Source of the DNA: Pseudoalteromonas arctica A 37-1-2
GTDB taxonomy: Bacteria; Pseudomonadota; Gammaproteobacteria; Enterobacterales; Alteromonadaceae
Direction of reading: 5' to 3'
Assembly (NCBI RefSeq): GCF_000238395.3
Contig: NZ_CP011025.1
Location: 1,674,001 to 1,738,000 of the forward strand
Length of the DNA: 64,000 bases
The translations under genes were made by a program, and so were the position numbers. This document shows, in pieces, positions 1-8,369 of the stretch. How positions within the stretch are numbered: the first letter of the stretch is position 1; every line of letters begins with the position of its first letter. The notes under the pieces were generated by a model. It was given only the letters and a program-made list of their open reading frames with translations. It was not told where the DNA came from and did no database searches.

Positions 1-1
1 T

Positions 2-427
2 AGCGAAGCCGATATTATCGTTAACGGGACTTATCAAGAAACAGCTCATCCGGTTAACTTTGTAATTGAAACAGAGGCCGACTGCTTAAAACCAAACAGC
101 TTAATTATTGATGTTAGCTGTGATGAGGGGATGGGATTCTTTTTTGCAAAGCCGACAACGTTTAAAAACCCTTTATTTCGATATAACAACACGGATTATT
201 ATGGCGTTGATCATACACCGAGTTATTTATGGGAAAGCGCGACGCGTTCAATCTCTGCGGCGCTCATTGTATATTTACAAACGATACTTAAAGGTGCTTT
301 GCAGTGGCAAAAAGATGAAACCATTCGCCGTGCAATAAACATTGAGCAAGGAATAATTAAAAATACGGCTATTTTGGCATTCCAAAACCGCGAAAATATT
401 TACCCTTATAACGTAATAACACAATGA
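2..427 (+). CDS. N5-(carboxyethyl)ornithine synthase-like protein, 3' part
   Basis: The reading frame is open from the window edge to TGA, so only the last 141 residues are visible and the start lies upstream. The segment contains IIDVSCDEGMGF, then AKPTTF, then YYGVDHTPSYLW. These resemble the C-terminal part of the alanine dehydrogenase/carboxyethylornithine synthase group, which reductively condenses pyruvate with the side-chain amine of ornithine or lysine using NADPH. Family assignment rests on recalled motif similarity; substrate cannot be told. The next gene, nhaA, starts 170 bp downstream with its own leader, so the two need not be cotranscribed. Confidence 0.6.
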   Translation, partial: SEADIIVNGTYQETAHPVNFVIETEADCLKPNSLIIDVSCDEGMGFFFAKPTTFKNPLFRYNNTDYYGVDHTPSYLWESATRSISAALIVYLQTILKGALQWQKDETIRRAINIEQGIIKNTAILAFQNRENIYPYNVITQ

Positions 428-597
428 TTATATCTATCTCTAATCTAATTTTACGTAAGATTAATTAGGGGTGTGCACTTCGTCTTAATGCTAGTAATTT
501 TAAGGCGAAGTGTTTGTTGACTGATAGTAAAACTGGAGAACTTAAATCTTAAAAGTTTTTATAAAACGAACACCCACAATTTATAAGGCTACCTGAT

Positions 598-1962
598 ATG
601 CCTAACGATTCTAAAAATATACTAAATCGTGGCTTAGACTATATGCACGACCCATTTTCTAATTTTATGCGTGCTCAAACCACCTCTAGTCTGTTTCTTC
701 TGGTATCTACAATCATTGCACTATGGTGGGCAAATTCAGCTTATTCAGCTACCTATCTAAACTTAGTGCACACGCCTATTGGGATCTCATTAGGAAACTT
801 TGAGCTAAAAACCTCGCTTAAACACATTATTAATGATGGTTTGATGGTGATATTTTTCTTATTGCTTGGGCTTGAAATAAAAAGAGAGGTACTTGCTGGG
901 GATTTAGCTGAGCCCAAAAATAGACACATGCTCATTTTTTGCGCCATAGGCGGAATGGTCGTGCCGGCTGGTATTTATTCGCTGTTTAACTGGGGGCAAG
1001 ATTCACTGATTGGTTGGGGTATACCCATGGCAACCGATACTGCGTTTGCATTAGGTGTGCTTACAATTGTAAGAAAACATATACCAACAAGCTTGTTGGC
1101 CTTTATTGTAGGTCTTGCGATTGTTGACGATGTGGGGGCAATACTCGTTATTGCCGTGTTTTATACCCAAGAAATATCGGTGATGTATTTGTCATGCGCC
1201 GTTGTTCTATTTACTTTTTTAGTAGCCGCCAATTATGCCGGAATAAGGCAGCCGCTTTTTTACATTATCATTGGTCTTGCCACCTGGTGGATGATGTTAC
1301 AGTCAGGTGTTCATCCTACTGTAGCAGGTGTTGCTATTGCTTTAACGGCTCCTGCACGCTCAATGTTGGGCTCAGGGAGGTCGCTTGAAAAGGCAAAAAC
1401 AACCATTACCTCTATGCAAAAAGAAATAGAGAAAGTAGATGTTCTGGCTAGCAGGCAGGATCATAAACAGGTACTCGAAATTCGTGATTTAGCCGAAAAT
1501 GCAGGTACACCTTTGCGTCGTTGGGAAGATGTGCTGCACCTGCCTGTCGCACTATTTATTTTACCGCTGTTTGCTTTAGTTAATGCGGGTGTGGTTTTTA
1601 ACTTTAGTTCATTTATTGAAAGTCTCAGTGATCCCGTTGGCTTAGGTATTATTAGTGGTCTTGTTGTTGGTAAGTTTATTGGTATTTCGGGTGCGTGTTG
1701 GCTTGCTTTACGCTACAAAATAGGTTGCTTGCCTGAGGGTATCAATCTTCAGCATGTTATCGGTGCTTCACTTATCGCCGGGATTGGATTCACCATGTCT
1801 ACCTTTATTGCTACGTTGGGGTTTGATGGGCAAGCCGAGCATCTTCATAACGCAAAAACATCGGTTTTAGTGGCTTCGGTTCTTTCTGCAATACTTGGGG
1901 TTTTATATATTCGAGTGGTTGCCTCAAAAAAGAGCAATAAATCAATTAATTCAACGCCATAA
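598..1962 (+). CDS. nhaA: Na+/H+ antiporter NhaA
   Basis: Inner-membrane electrogenic antiporter that expels Na+ in exchange for H+. Seen: about a dozen hydrophobic segments, ATDTAFALG at residues 145-153, and GLAIVDDVGA with the paired acidic residues D177 and D178 that correspond to the ion-binding aspartates of the E. coli protein. At 454 residues it is about 65 longer than E. coli NhaA. The extra length lies mostly in a hydrophilic loop near residues 255-315, rich in Lys, Glu and Gln. The start chosen has a weak AAGG nine bases upstream; an internal Met at residue 16 is an alternative. Its position beside hflKC and a Na+-type ATPase block suggests a sodium-handling theme, which is inference. 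Confidence 0.93.
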   Translation: MPNDSKNILNRGLDYMHDPFSNFMRAQTTSSLFLLVSTIIALWWANSAYSATYLNLVHTPIGISLGNFELKTSLKHIINDGLMVIFFLLLGLEIKREVLAGDLAEPKNRHMLIFCAIGGMVVPAGIYSLFNWGQDSLIGWGIPMATDTAFALGVLTIVRKHIPTSLLAFIVGLAIVDDVGAILVIAVFYTQEISVMYLSCAVVLFTFLVAANYAGIRQPLFYIIIGLATWWMMLQSGVHPTVAGVAIALTAPARSMLGSGRSLEKAKTTITSMQKEIEKVDVLASRQDHKQVLEIRDLAENAGTPLRRWEDVLHLPVALFILPLFALVNAGVVFNFSSFIESLSDPVGLGIISGLVVGKFIGISGACWLALRYKIGCLPEGINLQHVIGASLIAGIGFTMSTFIATLGFDGQAEHLHNAKTSVLVASVLSAILGVLYIRVVASKKSNKSINSTP

Positions 1963-2322
1963 TAGGGCGTGAAGGGGCTAATGGGTATTCAATAATGTGT
2001 ACTCATTAGTTGTACTTAACCCTTTATTTATCAATTAAACCTATTGTTTAAAACACGCTATGTGGCGTACCGAACAGACCAATTAAAATAAATACGCTAA
2101 CGTCTTACTAAGGTTTTTTGGCTTTAAATTAATCTATAAGTGCATGAATTTAAATCTTAAAACTATTCCTTAAAGCATTACCCCTAAATTATTACCCTTA
2201 AATTATACAGAGGAAGTTATCACCTAGATTGCGCAGCACGCTAGCGCTTTAGGCTAGGGCTTATGACAATCTAAAGTAGTAATAAGGCTCCATATTTTTG
2301 GTTTCTTAAAAAGGAGAATATT
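1963..2322. other. Intergenic region nhaA-hflK
   Basis: 360 bp without a credible gene. It holds the dyad site at 2061-2076 and an AT-rich stretch, then the AAGGAG ribosome-binding site at 2311-2316. No strong terminator after nhaA is evident. Confidence 0.6.
2061..2076 (+). promoter_or_regulatory. Candidate dyad operator, site 1 (before hflK)
   Basis: TGTGGC-GTAC-CGAACA. The right half matches CGnACA exactly and is followed by GA. The left half keeps TGT, but its CG is replaced by GC. It lies about 260 bp before the proposed hflK start. It is one of six related sites, all confined to the accessory block. Confidence 0.45.
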
Positions 2323-2325
2323 ATT
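2311..2325 (+). promoter_or_regulatory. Shine-Dalgarno and AUU start of hflK
   Basis: AAGGAG (2311-2316), six bases, then ATT at 2323-2325. Between the in-frame stop at 2269-2271 and the GTG at 2389 there is no in-frame ATG, GTG or TTG. Neither the GTG at 2389 nor the ATG at 2392 has a purine-rich site upstream. Translation from the ATT would include GPPDIDKV, the conserved HflK amino-terminal element. Confidence 0.6.
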
Positions 2326-3414
2326 TCTACACAAAACGAAAATAGTCCAAATTCTAAAAGTAAAAGCGGTCCGCCAGATATCGATAAAGTGATGAGCGGT
2401 GCGTTTAAAAAGTATAAGAAGTTGCTGAGTGGAAAATTTAGCACAAGTTTAACCATAGTACTGTTTTTGGGATTGATTGCTACAGGCTATAGCGCAGTCT
2501 ATACCGTTCCCAGTGATTCAGTTGCTTTGGTATTAAGGTTTGGTAAGTTTCAAGAAATTCTACCTGCGGGCTTACATGTAAAAATCCCATTAGGTGTTGA
2601 TCACGTCACAATAGTGCCTACTAAGCGGCAATTAAAGCAGGAGTTTGGTTTTTCTACTCCTGGAGCCTCCGACCCAGATCAAAATATTAATCCTGAAAAT
2701 AATATTCGCTCATTTGCGCCAAAAATTTCACCTGCAACAAATCAACGCGAAGAAACCCAAATGGTAACTGGCGATTTAAACACTGCGCTGATTGAATGGG
2801 TAATTCAATATCGGATAGCCGATCCCCAAAAGTACTTATTTGAGGTGCGCGACCCGGCAGGCACTTTACGATATGTGTCTGAATCAGTTATGCGTGAAGT
2901 TGTAGGCGATAGAACTGTAGATGAAGTAATTACCATTGGCAGGCAAGGGATTGAAATTGAGGCATTACAAAAAATGCAGGCATTGGCAACCAAATATGTA
3001 ATGGGGATTAGTATTGATCAGGTTCAACTAAAAAACATTAATCCACCGGTACCAGTACAAGGGTCGTTCAATGAAGTTAATCAGGCTCAACAAGAAAAAG
3101 AAAAGTTGATTAACGAAGCGCGTCGCGAATATAACCGCGTTATTCCGCTTGCTGAGGGGGAGCGCGACCAACGAATAAGAGAAGCTGACGGTTATCGCCT
3201 TAAGCGAGTTAATGAAGCTGAAGGCGACGCTCTGCGTTTTAATGCGCTGTTTGCACAGTACCAACTGGCACCTGAGGTAACACGCAGACGAATATATATA
3301 GAAACAATGACAGATGTTATGCCCACGATAAAAAATAAAATTATTATCGATAGCGAAGCACGCGGTGTATTACCTTTACTCAATTTAACTTCACTAAAAG
3401 GACAGCAGCCATGA
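2323..3414 (+). CDS. hflK: HflK-like SPFH/band-7 membrane protein, probable AUU start
   Basis: HflK with HflC forms a membrane complex that modulates the FtsH protease. Seen: from the proposed ATT start the protein is 363 residues, with a short Asn/Ser/Lys-rich N-terminus, the GPPDIDKV element, one membrane segment (LTIVLFLGLIATGYSAVY), a band-7 domain and a charged coiled coil (KEKLINEARREYNRVIPLAEG). A more conventional start at GTG 2389 gives 341 residues but loses GPPD. The stop overlaps the hflC start by ATGA, indicating translational coupling. The pair is not next to hfq or hflX, where hflKC commonly sits in gammaproteobacteria, so it may be a second, stress-associated copy; the rest of the genome is not visible here. 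Confidence 0.88.
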   Translation: MSTQNENSPNSKSKSGPPDIDKVMSGAFKKYKKLLSGKFSTSLTIVLFLGLIATGYSAVYTVPSDSVALVLRFGKFQEILPAGLHVKIPLGVDHVTIVPTKRQLKQEFGFSTPGASDPDQNINPENNIRSFAPKISPATNQREETQMVTGDLNTALIEWVIQYRIADPQKYLFEVRDPAGTLRYVSESVMREVVGDRTVDEVITIGRQGIEIEALQKMQALATKYVMGISIDQVQLKNINPPVPVQGSFNEVNQAQQEKEKLINEARREYNRVIPLAEGERDQRIREADGYRLKRVNEAEGDALRFNALFAQYQLAPEVTRRRIYIETMTDVMPTIKNKIIIDSEARGVLPLLNLTSLKGQQP

Positions 3415-4394
3415 AATCTTATTTAATCGTTGGCAGCAGTATTTTAGCTGCACTTGTAGGGGTTACTTTGTATAGCGCTTTATATACGGTTAACGAAGTA
3501 GAGCAGGTCGTTATTACTCAGTTTGGTAAACCGGTTGGAGAGCCAATTAGAGAGGCGGGTATTCAACTCAAAATGCCTTTTGTTCAGCAAGTTAATTTTA
3601 TTGATAAGCGCGTGCTGGAATGGGAAGGAACACCTTCTGATATGCCGACCAAAGATAAGCTTTATATTTCTGTAAGTCTTTATGCGCGGTGGCAGGTTAC
3701 CGATCCGTTGCAGTATTTTTTACGCTTAGGTGATGAGCGAAGCGCACAATCTAGGCTCGATGATATTTTTGGTAGTGAAACGCGTAATGCAGTAGCGACA
3801 CACGAATTAATCGAAATTATTCGTACAACAAAAGATCGCCAACCTTTGCGTGACTCGTCACTCACCGAGGCTGAAAAAGAGCAGAATATTGGTAGTTTAG
3901 TGCCTATAAGCATGGGACGTTTAGTTGTCGAGCAAGATATATTTAATGAGGCGGCAAAAAAAGTAAAAGTATTTGGTATTGAGCTTATGGATATTCGCTT
4001 TAAACGTATTAATTATAATGAAAGTGTACGCCCTAAAATCTATGAACGTATGATCAGCGAACGTCGTCAAATAGCAGAACGCTTTTTGTCAGAAGGAAAA
4101 GGCGAAGCTGCCCGTATACAAGGTAACAGAGAGCGAGACTTAGATAAAATTCAATCTGAAGCCTACCGAGCAGTAACAGAAATTAGAGGTAAAGCTGATG
4201 CTAAAGCAGCCGCTATTTACGCCTCAGCCTATAACAAAAATGATCAAGCAGTCGCATTTTATGCATTTACCCGTTCGTTGCAGGCGCTTGAACTTGCCCT
4301 TAGCCAAAACACAACATTGGTATTATCGACCGACAGTGAGCTATTTCAGTATTTACAACACACTCAGGTGAGTGAGCCTAATCCTAAAAATTAG
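3411..4394 (+). CDS. hflC: HflC-like SPFH/band-7 protein, HflK partner
   Basis: 327 residues, close to the usual HflC length. Seen: an N-terminal membrane anchor (LIVGSSILAALVGVTLYSALYTV), the typical VNEVEQVVITQFGKPVGEP entry into the band-7 domain, ARWQVTDPLQYF, and a long charged helix (ERRQIAERFLSEGKGEAARI) of the SPFH family. The AAAGGA site lies inside the end of hflK, and the start overlaps its stop. Family knowledge: HflC faces the periplasm with HflK and restrains FtsH. A small helical protein gene follows 52 bp downstream on the same strand and may be cotranscribed. Confidence 0.9.
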   Translation: MKSYLIVGSSILAALVGVTLYSALYTVNEVEQVVITQFGKPVGEPIREAGIQLKMPFVQQVNFIDKRVLEWEGTPSDMPTKDKLYISVSLYARWQVTDPLQYFLRLGDERSAQSRLDDIFGSETRNAVATHELIEIIRTTKDRQPLRDSSLTEAEKEQNIGSLVPISMGRLVVEQDIFNEAAKKVKVFGIELMDIRFKRINYNESVRPKIYERMISERRQIAERFLSEGKGEAARIQGNRERDLDKIQSEAYRAVTEIRGKADAKAAAIYASAYNKNDQAVAFYAFTRSLQALELALSQNTTLVLSTDSELFQYLQHTQVSEPNPKN

Positions 4395-4446
4395 CATGCT
4401 TCATATTAAAATATTGTATAGATATCATCAAACTTAGGAGCAATAA

Positions 4447-4905
4447 ATGCAAATTGAAACAATTAGAGATGTACTCAATTGGACCGTTTTATTTCACAAA
4501 AACTTAAAAGATAGCCTAAACAAGAGCTCTAAACAAAATAAGGATGAGGGAGCACGAATGATGCTTCGCTACCTATCTGAGCATGAGGAGAGTTTAGAGA
4601 ATATTGTACAAGGATTTGAAAATACGGCAGACGTAAAAGCGCTAAACACCTGGTGTTTTGATTACATCGAAAAGCACTCAATTATTGAGCGCGTTGATTG
4701 CAACTCACTCTTTGAAGAGCTAGATATCTCAGACATTATGGAGAAAATAGTAAACCATCATGAACAAGTTATTGAGTTATACATTCATATATATTCTCGT
4801 GTAGATATCGAAAGCGCAAAAACGTTGCTTGATACAATAAAAGATATTGAAGAAAATGAGATAAAAAGAATTGTGCAATCGGCTAACCGTTTTTCAGATA
4901 TGTAA
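4447..4905 (+). CDS. Small helical protein, possibly ferritin-like
   Basis: 152 residues, predominantly helical in character, without signal peptide or membrane segment. The AGGAG site lies 5 bases before ATG. Seen: EGARMMLRYLSEHEESLE near residues 38-55 and NHHEQVIELYIHIY in the second half. E-x6-Y and H-E pairs like these occur in ferritin-like/rubrerythrin-type four-helix proteins, so a di-iron or helical-bundle fold is possible but not demonstrated. Its position directly after hflC suggests one transcript and perhaps a role with HflKC. I do not recognise a named family. Confidence 0.65.
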   Translation: MQIETIRDVLNWTVLFHKNLKDSLNKSSKQNKDEGARMMLRYLSEHEESLENIVQGFENTADVKALNTWCFDYIEKHSIIERVDCNSLFEELDISDIMEKIVNHHEQVIELYIHIYSRVDIESAKTLLDTIKDIEENEIKRIVQSANRFSDM

Positions 4906-5284
4906 TAGACTGATTGAACTGGCAATATTAGTGTATTACTAAGGTGTCAGTTCAATAAAATGTATGTGATATCAATTTATATCAAGGATTTTTTCTTTTA
5001 ATCGAGTTAAGTAAAATGATTCGGTGTGCTCAACATATCCGGACAGTCAATCCTAGTTACTAAGTTATACCAATTTGCTTATACGGGGTCTATTTAACAA
5101 CGTTATAGAGTGATTTAATTTGTTTTAATTGTTCAAATATTTATGCAGGTTGGTATTAAAATGAGAAGCAGATGATATGGCATGACTATGAATCTACTTA
5201 CTTTTCATTAGATTATTCCCTCAATTTAATATCTAGCTATAAAGGCTGTATCCTTTTATTTAATATAATACAAAATAATTAAAT
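4906..5284. other. Intergenic region with hairpin and repeat
   Basis: 379 bp without a gene. It begins with an inverted repeat after the previous gene (ATTGAACTG at 4913-4921 and its complement at 4948-4956, 26-base loop, then AAAA). It also contains a 90-bp ATACCAAT-bounded repeat at 5067-5156. The remainder is AT-rich leader of the GGDEF-EAL gene. Confidence 0.5.
5067..5156. repeat. ATACCAAT-bounded short dispersed repeat
   Basis: Begins ATACCAATTTGCTTA and ends GTTGGTAT, so the termini are inverted. The first 15 bases match, with one difference, the inverted end of the repeat copies at 8300-8338 and 20668-20706. Confidence 0.5.
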
Positions 5285-7918
5285 TTGACTGTACTAATAC
5301 GGCAGTTGCTTTACAGTTTAAGATCTTGGCGACTCAAATTAGAAGGTTACAACAGACTCATGCGGTTATCTCTAACTCAATCAGCAGCAAGTATTTTATA
5401 TTTAGGCTTTATTCAGTTTTTTGTTGTTGTAGTAATTTTGGGTGGGTTGGAGAGTATTTTACTTGAAATACCTCTGATGCCTATAATTTCTATTAGTACC
5501 GCTTTAATATCGCTAGTTTTAGGCTCAATCTTAACTTTATTATTTAATTTTAAATTTTCAAAAAAAATTAAATATGTGACTCCTGTATTAGGCATTTTAG
5601 GATGTGCTTTTTTCTTAAATTTTCAATTGAGCTTATGGGGAGTCGTTGACGAAAAGTTTTTTTTAATTAGTGATAATCCATTTATTTCTGCTTTAAATGC
5701 CGTTATGGTTTTTTCTTTTTTCTCAGCGCTCATAATTAAAATTTTATGTTCTGCAACGATAACTAAAGGGGCTAAGTTTACCAAAGCAGTCATGTTTTTA
5801 GTTATCTTTACGGGTGTGTCTTTATGGTACGCTAGTGCAGTAAAAACAGTGAGTAGTGAAGAAGAAAAAGCACGAGAAAAAATAAGCTTAGTGGGGACAA
5901 TGCTTAATAAAAACCTTGATGAGCATAAAAAGTCATTATCTCGGATTAAGTCGAGATTAGAAAAAGTGAGTCATGATAATTTTTTAAAGCTTGCCGCTGT
6001 TGATATGAAAAATTATGCGAGGGATTATAAAATCATCAAAGGGATGCTTATTCTTGATGAAAATCTTACGTTAGTTGAAGGTGACATATTTTCTAAGCAA
6101 TTTATTTCCAGTGGATTTCTATCAAGTGATTCTGTAGTGAACTGGTTAAATACAACTACGGATGAAGTTAGATTTGCAGCTAATTCATTAACGTTGAAAA
6201 CGAGTACGCCGACTATTATGTTTTCGATACCTATAAATTCAGTTACTGGCAGTAAGTATCAAGTTTTAGCTTTACTAGACATGAATTTATTAATTGAGAA
6301 CAGATACATAGATTATCTAAATACGTTTGATGTATTTATTGAATTGACGCCTCAAGTTTACTTTTCTGTTAATGCTAAAAAGCAAAACGTATACGATTTA
6401 AATATACTATTGAGTTTATACAGTGACTATATTGTAGAAAAAGTCGATGTAATGGGCATTTTAAAGCACAATGTATATAGTTTTATTAATAACTACTCTG
6501 CATTAAAAGAAAGGGCAAAAGTCGAACAAATTATAATTTGGCTTACTTTCATCTTTATCTATATTTTTATACTCGCTTCAGACTCTTCATACCTACTAAA
6601 ACAACAATCAAAAAAGCTGTTTAAAATGGCTAAATATGATGAGTTAACAGGGCTAATTCGCCGAGATGCGCTAGATGATGAAATAAACGCTAAACAGTCT
6701 AAGCAGGCCAAAGCGTTAAACTCACCGTGTGCAATGGTTTTTATAAACCTAGATGGCTTTAGTTCTATAAATAATAGTTTAGGGCATGCCATAGGCGATA
6801 AAGTTCTCAAGCTAGTTGCAAGAAGACTTAAAAATAACGCGCTGACAGCCGACTCAATAGCACGCTTTGGTAATGATGAGTTTATTCTTTATTACAGTAA
6901 TATAAGTAAAGATAAACTAAGAGAAGAAATATCAGTATTAATAAGCTCTTTAGCAAACGTTTATTATTTAGAGGACGTTGATATTTATCTTACAGCCAGC
7001 GCTGGTATATCGATGTCTAAAGAAAGAGTAGGAAATTCAAAAGTACTATTACAGCATGCAGATATTGCTATGGACAGTGCGAAAACCCTTGGAGGGAATC
7101 AGCTTTGTTTTTATCATAAGCTAATGGATGATAAGCATAAAGAAATAGTCCACATTAGAGGAGAGCTTCAAAAAGCGCTTAAAGATGGTGACTTAGAAGT
7201 GTATTACCAACCAATCCATAGTTTATCTGATAACAAAGTGATTAGTGTTGAGAGTTTGGTGCGATGGAAAAGTAATGGTGCGTATATTTCCCCGGCTATT
7301 TTTATACCTATAGCAGAGCAAACGGGGCAAATATTAGAAGTTGGCAAACAAGTACTAGCACAGGTACTTAAAGATATGAGTAATACTGCGCAGTTAAAAA
7401 ATATTACTGTGGCTGTTAATTTTTCACCCCAGCAATTACAGCTGCAAGGGTTTGTTGCAAATATTTGCCAATTAGTCTCTGATAAATGTATAGAGCCACA
7501 TCGGCTCACCGTTGAAGTGACTGAAACAGTCATGTCAGAAAAAGGGGTTATCGAAGGCGTTCTTAGAAAGCTGATGGCTAAGGGCTTTAACGTTGCGATT
7601 GATGACTTTGGCGCTGGATATTCTAGCCTTTCTTACTTGTCGAGGCAGCCTGCTAATATTATAAAAATAGATCGGGAGTTCACGATTGGTGCTGAGCATG
7701 AGGGCCAAGAACGCGCTTTATTAGAAGGTATCATCAAGATTTGTACAGAGCTTAAAAAAATAGTGGTCATTGAAGGTGTTGAAAATGCTGAGCTGATCGC
7801 CTATTTATCTCGATTCAGCAGTATAAGGGTTCAAGGCTATTATTTTTCCAAACCAATACCTTTAAATAATCTTATTGATTATATTAATAGCCTAAATAAA
7901 ACAAGTCATCATAAGTAA
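5285..7918 (+). CDS. Membrane GGDEF-EAL cyclic-di-GMP signalling protein
   Basis: 877 residues. Seen: about five hydrophobic segments in residues 30-175, an extracytoplasmic part to about 410, another membrane helix (IWLTFIFIYIFILA), then a GGDEF-type domain (about 455-610) and an EAL domain (about 640-870). The diguanylate cyclase signature reads RFGNDEF near residue 525, so the second Gly is Asn and cyclase activity is doubtful. The EAL part keeps its residues: ESLVRW, NFSPQQ, VEVTE, IDDFGAGYSS, IKIDREF and EGVE. Known for the family: EAL domains hydrolyse cyclic-di-GMP, so this is more likely a phosphodiesterase. The start is TTG with no clear ribosome site; ATG at 5360 is an alternative. 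Confidence 0.88.
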   Translation: MTVLIRQLLYSLRSWRLKLEGYNRLMRLSLTQSAASILYLGFIQFFVVVVILGGLESILLEIPLMPIISISTALISLVLGSILTLLFNFKFSKKIKYVTPVLGILGCAFFLNFQLSLWGVVDEKFFLISDNPFISALNAVMVFSFFSALIIKILCSATITKGAKFTKAVMFLVIFTGVSLWYASAVKTVSSEEEKAREKISLVGTMLNKNLDEHKKSLSRIKSRLEKVSHDNFLKLAAVDMKNYARDYKIIKGMLILDENLTLVEGDIFSKQFISSGFLSSDSVVNWLNTTTDEVRFAANSLTLKTSTPTIMFSIPINSVTGSKYQVLALLDMNLLIENRYIDYLNTFDVFIELTPQVYFSVNAKKQNVYDLNILLSLYSDYIVEKVDVMGILKHNVYSFINNYSALKERAKVEQIIIWLTFIFIYIFILASDSSYLLKQQSKKLFKMAKYDELTGLIRRDALDDEINAKQSKQAKALNSPCAMVFINLDGFSSINNSLGHAIGDKVLKLVARRLKNNALTADSIARFGNDEFILYYSNISKDKLREEISVLISSLANVYYLEDVDIYLTASAGISMSKERVGNSKVLLQHADIAMDSAKTLGGNQLCFYHKLMDDKHKEIVHIRGELQKALKDGDLEVYYQPIHSLSDNKVISVESLVRWKSNGAYISPAIFIPIAEQTGQILEVGKQVLAQVLKDMSNTAQLKNITVAVNFSPQQLQLQGFVANICQLVSDKCIEPHRLTVEVTETVMSEKGVIEGVLRKLMAKGFNVAIDDFGAGYSSLSYLSRQPANIIKIDREFTIGAEHEGQERALLEGIIKICTELKKIVVIEGVENAELIAYLSRFSSIRVQGYYFSKPIPLNNLIDYINSLNKTSHHK

Positions 7919-7994
7919 AACGAGAACAATCAATTATTACCTTACAACATGGATTAACTCGCCAGCTATGGAGTAATAACATAGCCACGAGCGT

Positions 7995-8198
7995 CTATCT
8001 TTTTACGGGGATATCATTTAATAGCTTTATGATAGCGCTGTTATTACCGAGTTTAGCTAAGTCTAACAGGTAGCTTTTTTCTAGCTCTTGCATTGACTGA
8101 TCTGCTAATAATTCTTTTACCGATTGTTCTTCCCCATTTGCTATTGAAGTTTCTAAGGCTGCAAAGTTTGCAATTGAGTGTTTAATTTCATTAGTCAT
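7995..8198 (-). CDS. Small hypothetical protein
   Basis: 67 residues, acidic N-terminal half, mostly helical, ending in basic residues (NDIPVKR). A GGGA site precedes the ATG by about 8 bases on the minus strand. No membrane segment or signal peptide and no family recognised. It lies in the gap between two convergent long genes and 170 bp after prpD, with an intervening hairpin. Could be a genuine small protein or chance. Confidence 0.4.
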   Translation of the reverse strand: MTNEIKHSIANFAALETSIANGEEQSVKELLADQSMQELEKSYLLDLAKLGNNSAIIKLLNDIPVKR

Positions 8199-8286
8199 AA
8201 TAAGTCCCGTTTGCTGTGTTTTGTTAAAGCTTCGTTTTAAAAAATATTTATATAAAACAATTGTATATTATAAGCTCGCTTTGTTA

Positions 8287-8318
8287 GTGAGCTATTTTAT
8301 TACCTAAAAATAGCTCAC
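8287..8318. terminator. 12-bp perfect hairpin between prpD and the small gene
   Basis: GTGAGCTATTTT (8287-8298) pairs perfectly with AAAATAGCTCAC (8307-8318) across an 8-base loop. On the minus strand it follows prpD. No T-run is present, so termination is possible but not certain; half of it belongs to a dispersed repeat. Confidence 0.4.
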
Positions 8319-8338
8319 TTAATTAAGCGAATTGGTAT
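8300..8338. repeat. Repeat end, copy of 20668-20706
   Basis: This 39-base segment differs at only three positions from 20668-20706 and ends ATTGGTAT in both places. It marks one end of a dispersed element bounded by ATACCAAT/ATTGGTAT. Confidence 0.65.
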
Positions 8339-8369
8339 TACAGTATCACCGTACATACTGCAATTTAAC

